A stretch of 64,000 nucleotides of DNA from Cryptomeria japonica (taxonomy: Eukaryota; Streptophyta; Pinopsida; Cupressales; Cupressaceae), in assembly GCF_030272615.1 (NCBI RefSeq), contig NC_081408.1:340102793-340166792 (forward strand), read 5' to 3'. Positions 46,132-58,710 of this stretch are shown here, piece by piece (the first letter of the stretch is position 1; every line of letters begins with the position of its first letter). The notes below the pieces were generated by a model. The model worked only from the letters and a program-made list of their open reading frames with translations. It was not told the DNA's origin and ran no database searches. The translations under genes were made by a program, and so were the position numbers.

Positions 46132-49100
46132 ATGATGAAGAGGGAAGGTCAAAAGTTTAACAAGGAAAATTTCAAAATATGGAAAGATAGAATGAAGATA
46201 TACATCAGAAGCATGGGTGCTCAACACTGGAGCTATGTTGAGAATCCCTATGTTGCCCCTACCGGTACTCTCACTGATGACCAAAAGAGAGAGATGCAGG
46301 AGAATGGGAAAGTCATGGAAGCCCTAATTAGTAGTATATCTGACATTGAGTTTATTGATGTCCAAGATAAGGTAAATCCCAAAGAGGTATGGGATACTCT
46401 TGAAAATATCTATGGAGGTGACGAGCATGTAAAATAAGCTAAGGAAGAAAGCCTTAGAGGGCAGTTTGAAGACATGTGAATGGTTGAAGGTGAAACCATT
46501 CAATAGTATGGTATTAGAATCAAAACTATTATCAGAGATATCAAGAGTGCAGGTGGTAAAATGGAAGATTCCACTATGGTAAGCAAAGTCCTAAGATCCC
46601 TATTACTGGTCTATGCAATAAGGGTTACTACTATTCAGGAGATGAGATCAATAGACAAGACTAAGGTATCCTTGGACTCCATCATTGCAAAGTTGATAGC
46701 CTATGAGCTAAATAGTTTTGATGGTAGTGTTCAAAGGTCTGAATCAGCTTTTAAAGCCTCTGCGGTACCATCCATGAAAGGAAAAGAAGCTAGCACTAGT
46801 GGTGAACCAAGACAGAGCAGAGTGATGGATGATGAGGAGTTTTTGATGGAATTTGAAGCTCTTCTTACTAGGAAACTTCCTAAAGGAACCAGTAAATATA
46901 GAGGTAAGCTCCCTTTGAAATGCTTTTCTTGTAACCGGATAGGACATATTGCTATGAGTTGTCCTAATAATGACAACAAGGATAAACTGGAAAGGTTCAA
47001 GAAATTCAAAGGAGGAAACCAGAGAAACTATTTTGTTACAGTTGATGAAGGTGTCACAAATGAGGAATCAGAAGATGAAGAGAATGAAGACATTGTGTTT
47101 GTTTCTATCAAGGAAGATGTGTTAGACAAGAAGGCTCTTGTCTCCCAGTTTGATAATTCCAATGAGTGGATTATTGACAGTGGTCATTCTCACCATATGA
47201 CTGGTGACCGGAGCAAGTTTCTATCTTTGGAAGAATATGATGGTGGTGTGGTTTGTTTTGGCAATGATGCACCATGTATGGTTAAAGGAAAAGGGTCCAT
47301 CTCTCTAAATGGAAAGAGTAGTGCTGACAATGTGTATTGGGTTGATGGTCTCAGACACAACCTTCTGAGTGTTGTTCAACTGAATGACAGTGGTCTCACT
47401 CTAGAATTCAAGAATGGAGTATGCAGAATCAAAGGAAAGAATGGTGAATTGGTGGCTACCGGCATGCAAACCAAAGGTAATCTATTTCATCTGAATGCAA
47501 ATATAAGTACATGTCTTATGGCTAAATTTGATGATAGCTAGATATGGCATAGGAGACTCTACCATGTAAAATTTGATAACATTGTGAAGGCCAGTAAGAT
47601 CAAGGTAGTTAGAGGGTTGCCGCTGCTAAGAAAACTGGATAATACCTTGTGCAGAGAGTGTCAATTGGGGAAAATGTCTTCCTTAACCTTTAAAGGTAAA
47701 TCTTTCACTACTGACAACTTGCTTGATCTTGTGCATACTGATTTGTGTGGTCCTGTGAAAACTAGAAGTGTGCAGGGTGATAGGTACTTCATGATTCTCA
47801 CTGATGACTGCTCGAGAATGATGTGGGTCACATTCTTGAAAGACAAGTTTGAAGCTTTTATAAAGTTCAAAGCTTTCAGAGCATTAGTGGAGAAGGAAAG
47901 TGATAAAAGGATCAAGTACTTGAGAACTGATCAAGGAGGGAAATTCACCTCCGGTGAATTCAACAAGTACTGTGAAGAACATGGCATCAAGAGACAACTA
48001 TCTTCCCCCTGGACTCCACAGCAGAATGGCCTAGTAGAGAGGAATAACCGAACTATAGTTGAAGCGGCTAGAACCATGTTGATTCAAGGAAAGATAGCTC
48101 ACACCTTTTGGAGAGAAGCAGTGAGCATTGCAGTCTACACAATGAACCGGGTACTCATCAAGAAAGGTAAGGATAAAACTCCTTATGAGTATTGGGCAGG
48201 AAAGACACTAGTGGTTAGCTACTTTAGAGTGGTTGGTAGCAAATGTTACATCAAGAGGAGTGAACACTAGAGAAAATTTGATGTGAAATGTGATGAGGGA
48301 ATATTCCTAGGATATTTCACCAAGAGCAAAGCTCTCAAGTGTTTCGACAATAGGACTCAGAGAATTATGGAAAGCATCAATGTAAGAGTTGATGAAACCT
48401 CTGAGAAAATTGAGGAAACTGGCCGTGAGCAAGCGGTAAATGAACCAGTTGCAACCTTCTGGGAACCGGTTGTCAGTCAACCGAGTACTAGTAATAGTGT
48501 TCCTAAACCAGTGAATGATGATGCTAATGAAGATGATGATGAAGAGGAAAAGCAAGAAGAACTAGTCAAGACAATTCCTCGGTATGTCAAGCTGAGTCAT
48601 GATCCTAAGCAGATCATAGGAGATAAGGATGTAGGAATCCTTACAAGAAGGAAGATAAGAGAAAACTGATGTATGATCTTTGAATTTGAGCCTAAATCAT
48701 TCAAAGAGGCACATAAAGATGAAGATTGGATCAAGGCAATGGAAGAGGAACTTGACCAGATAGAGAAAAATGGTACATGGTCTTTGTACCCAGACCAGAG
48801 CATAAAAATGTCACTGGTACCAAATGGGTTTTCAGAAATTAGCTGAATGAGGATGGCATAGTGATTAGGAACAAAGCCAGATTGGTGTGCAAAGGATATG
48901 CTCAAGAAGAAGGAGATGACTATGGAGAAACCTTTGCTCCTATGGCCAAATTGGAAGGAGTTCGTATGCTTCTTGCATATGCAGCTTTTAAAAGTTTCAA
49001 AGTATATCAAATGGATGTAAAATCTGCATTCCTAAATGGTGTACTTGAAGAGGAGGTGTACATAGAACAACCAGATGGTTTTGTCCTATCTAAAGACAAT

Positions 49101-50190
49101 AACATGGTATGTAGGCTACATAAAGCCTTATATGGTCTAAAGCAGGCACCTAGAGCATGGTATGAGCGTCTACATTCCCATCTTGTGAAGATTGGATTTG
49201 AGAGAACAAGTGAAGATAGAAATATCTACTTGAAGTCTGAAGGAGATCGGATCCTGATCTATGAAGTTTTTGTTGATGACATTATCTTTGGTGGAGATGA
49301 CAAGATGAGCCATGAGTTTTCTGATGAGATGAAGAAAGAGTTTGAGATGTAACTCATAGGGGAGATTAAGTTCTTCATTGGACTGCAGATTTAGCAGATG
49401 AAAGATGGAATCTTTATCACTTAGTCCAAATATGTCAAAGAGGTGTTGAAGACCTTTGGCATGGAAGATAGCAAACCGGTTGGTACACCGATGGTGACTG
49501 GTTGTACACTATCCAAAGAAGATGACTTAGCATTGGTTGATGAGAAGGAATACTGATCAATGATTGGTAAGTCACATTATGTAGTGTATAGCAGACTAGA
49601 TATTGCACATGTAGTTGGCATTACTGCAAGGTTCCAGAAAAGTCCAAGAGAATCCCACTTGGTTGCAGTCAAGTGGATTCTTAGGTATCTGAAGGCAACA
49701 GTTGACTATGGATTGTGGTACCCATACAACAATGATTTCAACCTAAAAGTATTCACAGATGCTGATTGGGTAGGTAATGTGGATGATCGGAAGAGCACAA
49801 GCGGTGGTGCATTCTTTCTCAGTGGTAGACTGGTCTCATGGATGAGTAAGAAGTAGAGTTGTATCTCTCAGTGTACAGCGGAAGTAGAGTATCTTGCAGC
49901 TTTCATGAACTACACTCAGAGAATTTGGATGAAGCATGTACTAAATAGCTTCAAAATTCCTGTATCCAAACTGGTAAGTATATTCTGTGATAACACAAGT
50001 GCTATCAATATTTCAAAGAATCCGGTTCTACATTCTAGAAACAAGCATTTTGAGCTTAAGTATCATTTCTTGAGGGAAAAGGTTTAGAATAAAGAGATTG
50101 CACTGGAACATGTTTCCAGTAAGGAGCAGTTAGCAAACATATTCACCAAGCCTTTCCCAAAGGCTACATTTGTGTATTCAAGAGGTGAAT
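46132..50190 (+). pseudogene. Copia gag-pol polyprotein gene, disrupted
   Basis: Gag begins at 46,132 (NFKIWKDRMKIYIRS; stop at 46,435) and resumes at 46,561 to a CCHC knuckle CFSCNRIGHIAMSC (about 46,920-46,962). Protease has WIIDSGHSHHMTG (47,167-47,205), with His where Ala is usual. Pre-integrase (WHRRL, CRECQLGK) is at 47,545-47,680; the integrase core at 47,720-48,100 has HTD, LRTDQGG and GLVERNNRT acidic residues. RT (48,690-49,350) shows [18 protein letters not shown] and FVDD in place of YVDD. RNase H (49,750-50,090) has FTDADW, TAEVEYLAA and CDNTSAI. Lesions include TAA 46,435, TAG 47,539, TAG 48,268, a shift near 48,840, TAA 49,350, TAGs near 49,393 and 49,423, TGA 49,555, TAG 49,854 and TAG 50,085. 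Many stops fit CAG-to-TAG changes. Confidence 0.85.
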
Positions 50191-50456
50191 TAGGGGTGTT
50201 GCCCCTTCAAGAGGTGAACTAAAAGTATTTGTTCCACATTAGTCAGGTATTGCATAGTCAAATTTTTTTTTTAGGATTGATGTGTTGAAGGATGCTACTC
50301 CTCAAGGGGAGCAACATAATGGAACAAGGATGCTTGTGCCTCCACTTTGGCATTACTGTCAAAGGGGGAGAAGACGTGAAGTGGAGAAGATATCTGCAAA
50401 AATTGGGGGAGAAGATGTGAAGCGGAGAGATATCTTTGCATATTGCCATCAATGCC

Positions 50457-50468
50457 AAAGGGGGAGAT
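50457..50468 (+). other. Copia polypurine tract
   Basis: AAAGGGGGAGAT immediately before the 3' LTR start TGTTGGC. Related G-rich runs occur upstream at about 50,367-50,373 and 50,404-50,410. Confidence 0.85.
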
Positions 50469-51953
50469 TGTTGGCATTATGTGAACCGGTATGAGAACAT
50501 AATGATATTGTATGTTGTCATTGATGTCAATATGTGATAGGAAGAGAGAACCAACATATGTGAGAACTGGTATATATGTCAAAGTGCAGTGGTATATTTG
50601 TTCAAGGTGAACTAGCACATGGAAACATTGTATGATTACTAGTTGGTAGTTTCTACTTCAAGGTTTCCGGTTGGAGTACCTCAAGCCTATGTGACTCAAT
50701 CAGTGATCTTTATGTGATGATTTAATAGTATAACGAAGAATAGATCATGTTGCCACATCAGCTTTGTGCACGTGAAGGATCTTGCATGAAGGAAACTATC
50801 CCTATCTACCTCAGGAATGTGCGAAGTTTGTAAACGGTGATAATGCGTGATGGGTTATCAGGCACCATTAAATCAATGGAAAATGGATGATGGAGAAGGT
50901 CTTGAGATTGGACCAAGAAATATTGCATTTAATGTAGTATGCTCAACAGTCAGGATTGAACAGTTTGAATTGCTTAACCTATCAGGTTTAGGGTTTATGA
51001 TACCAACCTGTCTGTTTCCTATAAGGTCGATGTTGTGTTTCTTTCTAAAGTTGTTGGTAAAATTTGTGTGTGTGTATCCAAGAGAAAGGATACATGATTC
51101 TTACCAGACCAGAGGAGAGAAGTGATACCTACAGAGTGTAAGTGTAGAAGGTGAAGAGGTGCTTAAGCAGATCTGCATTGGTATTGAGTGTTATCATCAG
51201 ATCATTGTTATACCTGTTAATCTTTAACCACTTCAATAGTTGTGAAATCCCTTAATAGGGTAGCCTTAACTGACTTGCTGTAAATCCTTTAATCGGGTAA
51301 CTCAAAGCTATTGAGTTAGTGAAATCCTTTAGCTATTGAGTTCTTGAAATCCTCTAACAAGGTAACCTTTAATAGGTTTTAACTCTTAACTAGGTATTTT
51401 AGCCATCCCTTAATTAGGTGATCCCTAACAGGATCAGTTCCTAGCAAAACCTATTGTCTCTAACCGGACAAGGCTCCTAATAGAGCAGACTTCTAAAGAG
51501 TTCAAAAATAGCTTGTAGGTATTCATCCCCACCGTGGTTTTTCCTAGCTGGGTTTCCACATGAATAATATGTGTGTCATGTGTGATGCTTCTATCTTGTG
51601 ATGTTTTGTTATTGTCAGTCAAGCATGTGATGGTTTTGTGTTTTATGCCTGTCAATAAAACATGTTGAACTAGCTGTTATTATGTTTGTATGATAGATTA
51701 CCTATTCATGCATAAGGGTGAAATGGTAGTGTATTTTTGAGTTAAGTGAAAAGCTAAGTGATTAACTATTTAATGCTTGTATCAATCACTCTTAGCTTTA
51801 CCGGTTGCACTCTATTTCAAACTAGTATTACTATTTACCAGTCATTTGAAGTTTCTATTGTCAAACTGGTTTAGAACTGTGTTTTTATCTGTACTGATTC
51901 ACCACCCCCTCTCAGTACCAGTTTGGTACTATTCGTTCATCATTGAGTTATCA
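50469..51953 (+). repeat. Copia 3' LTR
   Basis: 1,485 bp, homologous to 44,561-46,060 over its length, starting TGTTGGCATTATG and ending GAGTTATCA, then the target duplication AGAAC. Differences include a small insertion of GAGAACTGG-like sequence near 50,560 and loss of a dozen or so bases near 50,990. Confidence 0.9.
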
Positions 51954-53777
51954 AGAACCACATCCACGAATGAAGAATTCAATGAAGACATCCCAATGGA
52001 AGAAGGCATCAACCACACAACCATGTGGAACAAAAGGAACCATCCCCCATGCTAGGAGATGAAACAAGGTCCCAATATACACTCAAGACCTAGGCTAACT
52101 CCTAACAATCAAATACAATTAAACAACTCAATAACCACAACAACATATAAGCATAAGCCAATCACAAGACAATTCATAATAGAAACTCCCAGAGGCAAGC
52201 CAACAAGAAAAGGCATAGTTACATATCATGGACAAGGAGACATGTAGGAGTGGAGTGTCATCTCAATGCTATCCTCCAAATAGAAGGTACTACCTTTATA
52301 ACATGTCTCAGCATGCTATCCGCATATAGAAGGCATAACCCTAATAGACATGTGGAGCCATCTCAACCTATGAGAGATTGACTTCTCATCACAATAGCCT
52401 TCCCAAGCTTATCCTAAAACATCCTCCCTAGGATCAAGTCTTTTAGCTCACATCCATTATTATCTTGATTACGTGAATCCTATTTACCCATCCCATCTAA
52501 TTATTTTTTATTGTTATTACTTGTTTACAATAAGGAAAACTTTCAATTTGCCCTAGTGGTCTAGACTCTAAGCATCCTTACGAGGAACCTCCTAACAACC
52601 TATCTCTCATGACCCTAGTCATCACATGAAATCCCACTCCCCCTATCATTCTCCAAAACAATAACAACAAAGAAGCTCAATGCAACATCCAAAAAAATTC
52701 CATAATACATAAACATGCGACCAAGTGCCAACAATGCAAAGACAAGAGCCTCATAACAAAATAATAAATCACTAGCCAATATCATAAGTCACTCAAATCT
52801 ACCATAAGCATAAATGAAACCACTACAACAAGGCTCATCAAGTTGCTGGAGCAAGGGAAATAACACAAACTCAATATCATGACATATTAACAAGTTGAAG
52901 CAAACATACAACCTCTATGAGAAGACATGTCACTTGTTGGAGCATAAAACATCAATAAATAACCAAATCTGAAAATACTCGATACTAGAAAACATAAGGA
53001 AACCTCAATACAAGCCTCTGGTATCAAAATTGATTCAGAAAAGTCAGACCAAAATACTAACCAACAAAAACCCAACAAAAATAAAGCAAAAATCAAGCAA
53101 AAATCCAGCAAAAATCTAGAAAACTATGATGGAAAAGCCAAATAGTGATTTTGAAAATAAAATGACATAGACAACATTAAGACCAAAAAATACACTCAGT
53201 AGAGTCCCCCAGACTAAGGAAAATGAATGAAATAAATGGATTAACAAATCATTAGCTAAAATGAAAGATTTCTCAAAACAACCATTCATGGCTTCCTGGA
53301 AAACAAATCACAGAGAGTCATAGAGTCAAATACCAGACTCAAAAACACTCTCAAAAGAATCAAAATCTCAAATAAGGCTAAAGGATTAAGTACCAAGCCC
53401 AATAAACTCACAAAACAAAAGAAAAAGGCTTCTATGGAAATATGTATCCGATAATGCTAGATTGCAAAAAATCATAGAAATAAAAATAAACACACCTGGA
53501 TTTCACAAATGCCAAAAGGGATCTCAAGGTAAAATCCAGAACTCAGATTTAAAATAGAAAACATCATATAGAGAACTTTCAACACCAAATCCCAATATTC
53601 CCATTGCCAACCATTCCCGACAATGCACACAACCAATAGAAAAAAAGTATTTTCCCCAGCTATAGTTTAAACCCTATAATATAAATCATATAAAATAAAT
53701 TAAACATTTAACTATACAAATAATTATTTATCCCAAACTACCCATATGCAATCTTTTCTGCAAACATAGAGCATGCA
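51954..53777 (-). repeat. Gypsy LTR, composite copy 2, right portion
   Basis: Continuation of the LTR begun at 43,699; together the two parts, minus the copia and one AGAAC, equal about 2.68 kb, as in composite copy 1. Ends near CATAGAGCATGCA. Confidence 0.75.
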
Positions 53778-54406
53778 AAATCATGAAGATGCATAATCGC
53801 ACACCTTGCCTTAGTGTTACTGATATATGGATGCATATCAAAACACCTACCCAAATCCTACAGCCAAGTCTCTGCCTCCATGCCACTGCTAGAACCATCA
53901 AAAGTAGGAGGACATGACCTCAAAAGATCTCTCATATGACTATCTTCACTTTCCTCCTGGTCCACCTCAACTCTTCTCTACCTAGGAGAATGTGAACTCT
54001 CTCTCTCTTGATAATTAGAATGATGAGACTCTTCCTATTGATTCTCCTCATGTCTCGGCCCTAAGTGACCAAGAAGCTCCTTAATCACATTCACCAACTA
54101 CGAAACCACATCATTGCAATGTTGATTCTAGGACTGCTACTGCTCCTTATGACATTGGACTCTTCAAGGATGAGGATTCCATTAAGTACCCATGTAACGA
54201 ACATGACCATGACCTCTACCTCTAGAAGGAATCTTGTCTAGCCAATACACAAAAAATGCTATAAGCTATCAACTAGGGCAACTAAAACAAGAAGATAACA
54301 AGCAGGGATATACCACTAGTTTATCCCATGCTAACAATCTATCATGTAGAATAAGTTCAAATAAAACTAGAGTACCTAGTGTATGAACATGGGCTCTCAT
54401 ATCATA
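53778..54406 (-). pseudogene. Gypsy gag leader and gag fragment, copy 2
   Basis: Counterpart of 4,934-5,545 with the same fusion of the gag N-terminal part to the LTR. The gag core FDGSSSGMEAETWL is present near 53,870-53,910 but now has a stop after TWL. The shared deletion shows the element was already defective when the segment was duplicated. Confidence 0.7.
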
Positions 54407-55994
54407 TGTAATCCCACCAAAATACCCTAGAGAATTAAAGCAAACTAACATAATAGAAGACATAATATTTTTTCTTAAAAACATCATCTAAGAAACATGT
54501 AACGACATCTACTCAGTATGAATTAAATAACTTTAACATAATATGCACATAGAAACATGAACATGTAACATAATCACATGAGCTAATTATGCAAGCGGAA
54601 ATAAACACAACTTAAATTTCACTACCATCTCCCTAGGGTATCTCAACAACATCACTTACTCTACCAATCATAACCAATAACAAGCCACCCATTCCTAAAA
54701 AAAACACGTAACATTTCCATTATTATTATTCCATGCACATATGAAATTTCCTTAATACCTTTCTAGCTATATATGCAATCACTTTATCATCCATATAATA
54801 TGATATCGAAACTCAAAACAATACAATCTAATCCATTTGCCATTAAGGTTCATTTTAAGCTGCAATACGAAATGTTCCAAATCCCTTAACCATACATATG
54901 CTATATGTTGTCTTCCTTCTCTACCATGATTACTAATAGAAATATGAGATAATCTCAACATCATTTCTTGTCTTAACATTTAAATCATCATAATATAACC
55001 AAGATACTAAATATACATCTACATTCTATTAACATGATTCTATTTCAATTCAACTAAAAGATAGATTACCATACATCTCATTATCCTCTTAACAAATCAT
55101 AAGTCAACTCCTAAGGTAATATCAACCACTACCTATAAATAACCAGTATATCCAGAGCATAACTCTTTTACTACATGTTTCCAACTACAACTTTTACACG
55201 ATAATCACATCACAAGTGGTGTGATATCAAATACATCCATCTACAACAATAATCATCCATAAGCTACAATGATAGAGGAACCATGTCCATGCATGAAGAA
55301 TCCAATGAAGACATCCCAATGGAAGAAGGCATCAACCACCCTACCATATGGAACCAAAGGAACCACCCTTGATGCTATGATATGACACAAGGTCCCAATA
55401 TACACTCTATACATAGGCTGACTCCTAACAACCTAAGAGAATTCAAAAACATAATAACTCCAACAACATATAAGCATAAGCCAATCACAAGACAATTTCA
55501 CAATAGAGAGGCAAACCAATAAGTAAAGGCATAGATACATATCATGGACAAGGACACATGTAGGAGTGGAGTGTCATCACATGCTATCCTCCAAATAGAA
55601 GGTACTACCCTAATAAAAAGTCTTTGCATGCTATCCTCATATAGAAGGCATAACCCTGATAGACATGTGGAGTCATCTCAACTTATGAGAGATTCAAGGG
55701 AGATTGACTTGCCATCACAATGGCCTTCCCAAGATTATCATAATACATCCTCCCTAGGATCAAGTCTTTAGGCTCACAACCATTATTATCTTGATTAGGT
55801 GAATCATATTTACCCATCGCATCTAATTAATTATTAATATTATCACTTTTTTACAATAAGAAAAACTTTCAATGTGCCCTGGTGGTCTAGAATCTAAGCA
55901 TCCTTACTAGGAACTTCCTAGCAAGCTATCTCTCATGACCTTGATCATTACATGAAATTTCACTCCCACTATCATGCTCCAAAACAATAACAAT
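54407..55994 (-). repeat. Gypsy LTR, composite copy 2, truncated
   Basis: Matches 5,546-7,143 and stops at 55,994, where another element's LTR start (TGTAGACACC) interrupts it. The uninterrupted sequence in copy 1 continues from about 7,143. Confidence 0.75.
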
Positions 55995-56082
55995 TGTAGA
56001 CACCTAAAATTAATATTCAATTAATTTAAGCCTGTCAACATAATTAATTGACTTAATTGTGTTATCCTTATTCTTCTCAATG
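55995..56082 (+). repeat. 5' fragment of another LTR (TGTAGACACCTAAAATT)
   Basis: Starts with TGTAGACACCTAAAATTAA, a typical plant gypsy LTR beginning, and is absent from the paralogous site. Only about 88 bp is visible before the LINE 3' end interrupts it. The rest would lie past the LINE, outside the window. Confidence 0.55.
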
Positions 56083-56090
56083 TTTTTTTT
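56083..56090 (-). other. LINE poly(A) tail remnant
   Basis: Eight T on the plus strand, directly followed by GATCGATAAAAGGCCGAAGC, whose complement is the kind of 3' end common in plant L1 elements. Confidence 0.65.
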
Positions 56091-56960
56091 GATCGATAAA
56101 AGGCCGAAGCCATAATTTATTTCCTGTTATAAAAATATTACATCTCCATTTAGTGTGGGCACCGGTAGGAAAGAATGGAGATAAGAAAACCTCCGGTCTA
56201 GCCCAGATCCGTTATGGGATCAGATAATATAAACAACTGTAAATTTTTACAATTCCTCATCTGAGGATGGAGGCTGCCTTTTTTAGACATTTTAGTTTCT
56301 TTCTATAAATAAAATCTTGCAACACTTTTCCCGGTTGGATCCAACTTCACAATTTTGGCGAATCCTCTTCTACATCGAGCTTTAACTTTTGTCCTGTATC
56401 CCGAATCTGCAAAACCTTGTTGCAACTTACTCTGCCAGATTGTTAGAAGCATAGTAAACATAATAATTTGCAACATTCATTCAATGAATAATAACATCTT
56501 TTCTATTTTATGTAAGAGGATTATAGCCTAGATATCCCTTAGCTTGAAACCATCTTAACCTTTTGGGTTTCAATTTAAGAGATTATCCAGGCTACAATTC
56601 TGCCTACACTAATGGAAAGGATCAATTTCTATCAGTTCCTTACTTACTTTTTACTCTGCAAACATCTGATTCACCAAAACATAAATATATTCAAATGCAT
56701 ATGCATGTCTACTTATATGCCAATATGAGAGAAAATCTATCATTGAGTCTGACAGGATCAAGAGTATATACAGATGCATACCAAAATATATATGCCTGGA
56801 CAAAGGAATGAAACAACAAAAGAGCAAAGAGACTATCCGGGGTCTTATCATAAATAGATCCTTCTAAATATCCGTAACCATGACTAAGCCTGGACTTTCC
56901 TCTACTTCCCTCCTCAATACATCTACAGAAAAAAACATGCCACCCATTCCTCAGTAGTTT

Positions 56961-58537
56961 GTAAGAACCCGAATGAACCCCACATGGTAAAGAAAGGGCA
57001 TCTCAAGATCCACAGATGTGTCAAACGCTATGATTTTCTATAAAAACCTCTTCTAACATACAACCAACGAAATAGAATCCAAAGATGTATGTCCCATATT
57101 TAACAAAAGGCTTATATCCTATGTTAAAATTATAACCAACACTATCTGATACATAGAATAAGGGTCTTAAGAACCAAATTTCAAAAAACCAGTAATCTTA
57201 GCACGTGGACACATAACCTGTCAGTCCCTAATTGTCATTAGAAGATATAATATATTCCACATTGAAGTCTATTCCTTCACTGCCCAGGACAATCTTGACT
57301 CATACTACTTGTTTTGGAGGGGAGACCTGCATGTGCCAGAGCAGTAATACCAGACTACTACCAATCTCCTCTCTACTCGCCTGAAACATCCCATTCACCC
57401 GCTCACAGAATTGGGTGTCTAGGGACAGGTGAGGAGAGATATATACAAGCATATATGAAGGTTCAAATACAGATAGATTTAAATATATATTTATATATAT
57501 ATATATATATATACTCATATATATATTATTTCTGTATATATATATATATGTATATATGCATGTGTGTAATTGTGTATGTTTCTATTTACACCCACACGCA
57601 CACACATATATATATATATAGATGAGTATATATATATGTATATATATATGAATGTATATATATACACATATATATATATATATGAATATATATATGTATA
57701 TATTTATATATATATGAATACATCATATAACATGAATCAATCCGAAGATAAATCATGTAAGATCCCAAATGAACCCCACACGGTAAAGAGAGGGCATCTC
57801 AAAATCCACAGATATGTCAAACGCTATGATTTTCTATAAAAACCTCATCTATCATACAACCAACGATACAGAAACCAAAGATGTCTATCCCATATTTAAC
57901 AAAAGGCTTATATCCTATGCTAAAATTATAACCAACACTATCCGATACATATAATAAGGGTCTTGGAAACCTAATTTCAAAAAACCAGTAATCTTAGCAC
58001 GTAGACACAAAACCTATCAGACCCTAATTGTCATTAGAGGACATAATATTTTCCTCATTGAAGTCTATTCCCTCGCTGCCCAGGACAATCTTGACTCATA
58101 CTACTTGCTTTGGAGGGGAGACCTGCATGTGCCATAGCAGTAATACCAGACTACTACCAATCTCCTCTCTACTTGCCTGAAACATCCCTTTCACCCACAC
58201 ACAGAATTGGGTGTCTAGGGACAGGTGAGGAGAGATATATACAAGCATATATGAAGGTTCAAAAACAGATAGATTTAAATATATATTTATATATATATAT
58301 ATATACTCATATATATATTGTTTCTGTATATATATATATATGTATATATGCGTGTGAGTAATTGTGTATGTTTCTATTTACACCCACCCACACACACATA
58401 TATATATATTAGTATATATATATGTATATATATATGAATGTATATATATACATATATATATATACGAATATATATATGCATATATTTATATATATATGAA
58501 TACATCATATAACATGAATCAATCCGATGATAAATAC
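56961..58537. repeat. 796-bp tandem duplication in the LINE 3' region
   Basis: Unit 1 (56,961-57,756) and unit 2 (57,757-58,537) align throughout: both begin GTAAGA.CC..AATGAACCCC and both end ATAACATGAATCAATCCGA.GATAAAT. Each contains one (TA)n-rich block. Divergence is low to moderate, and the two parallel short open frames at 57,314 and 58,110 are copies of each other. Confidence 0.85.
57480..57720. repeat. (TA)n-rich compound microsatellite, unit 1
   Basis: Alternating TA runs with GTATG and CACACA interruptions. A matching block lies at 58,270-58,500, with a further TA run at 58,560-58,602. The Tyr/Ile-rich open frames here are artefacts of the repeat. Confidence 0.85.
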
Positions 58538-58710
58538 ATATGAGTTTATCTATAAATATATACATATATGTATATGTGAGTATATATATATATATATATA
58601 TCTGAATCTTAGAATACCAAAATGCTGATATAAGAAAACGGTGACTGCACCTCCTAGAACTTATAAATGAGGGGCTTGGAGAGGAGTGATATGGAGGAGT
58701 GACATGGCCA

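Larger units (their letters stand above)
44561..51953 (+). mobile_element. Complete but mutated Ty1-copia retrotransposon
   Basis: A 7.39-kb element with 5' LTR, initiator-tRNA-Met primer site, gag-pol, polypurine tract and 3' LTR, flanked by a 5-bp target duplication. All domains are present in copia order (gag, protease, integrase, RT, RNase H), but about ten stop codons or frame shifts interrupt gag-pol. The two LTRs differ at roughly one base in 10-15 in stretches I compared, so the insertion is not recent. Confidence 0.9.

Noticed and set aside
57314-57839. Overlapping Tyr/Ile/His-rich open frames
   Set aside because: Artefacts of TA and CA microsatellites; no domain and duplicated with the 796-bp unit.
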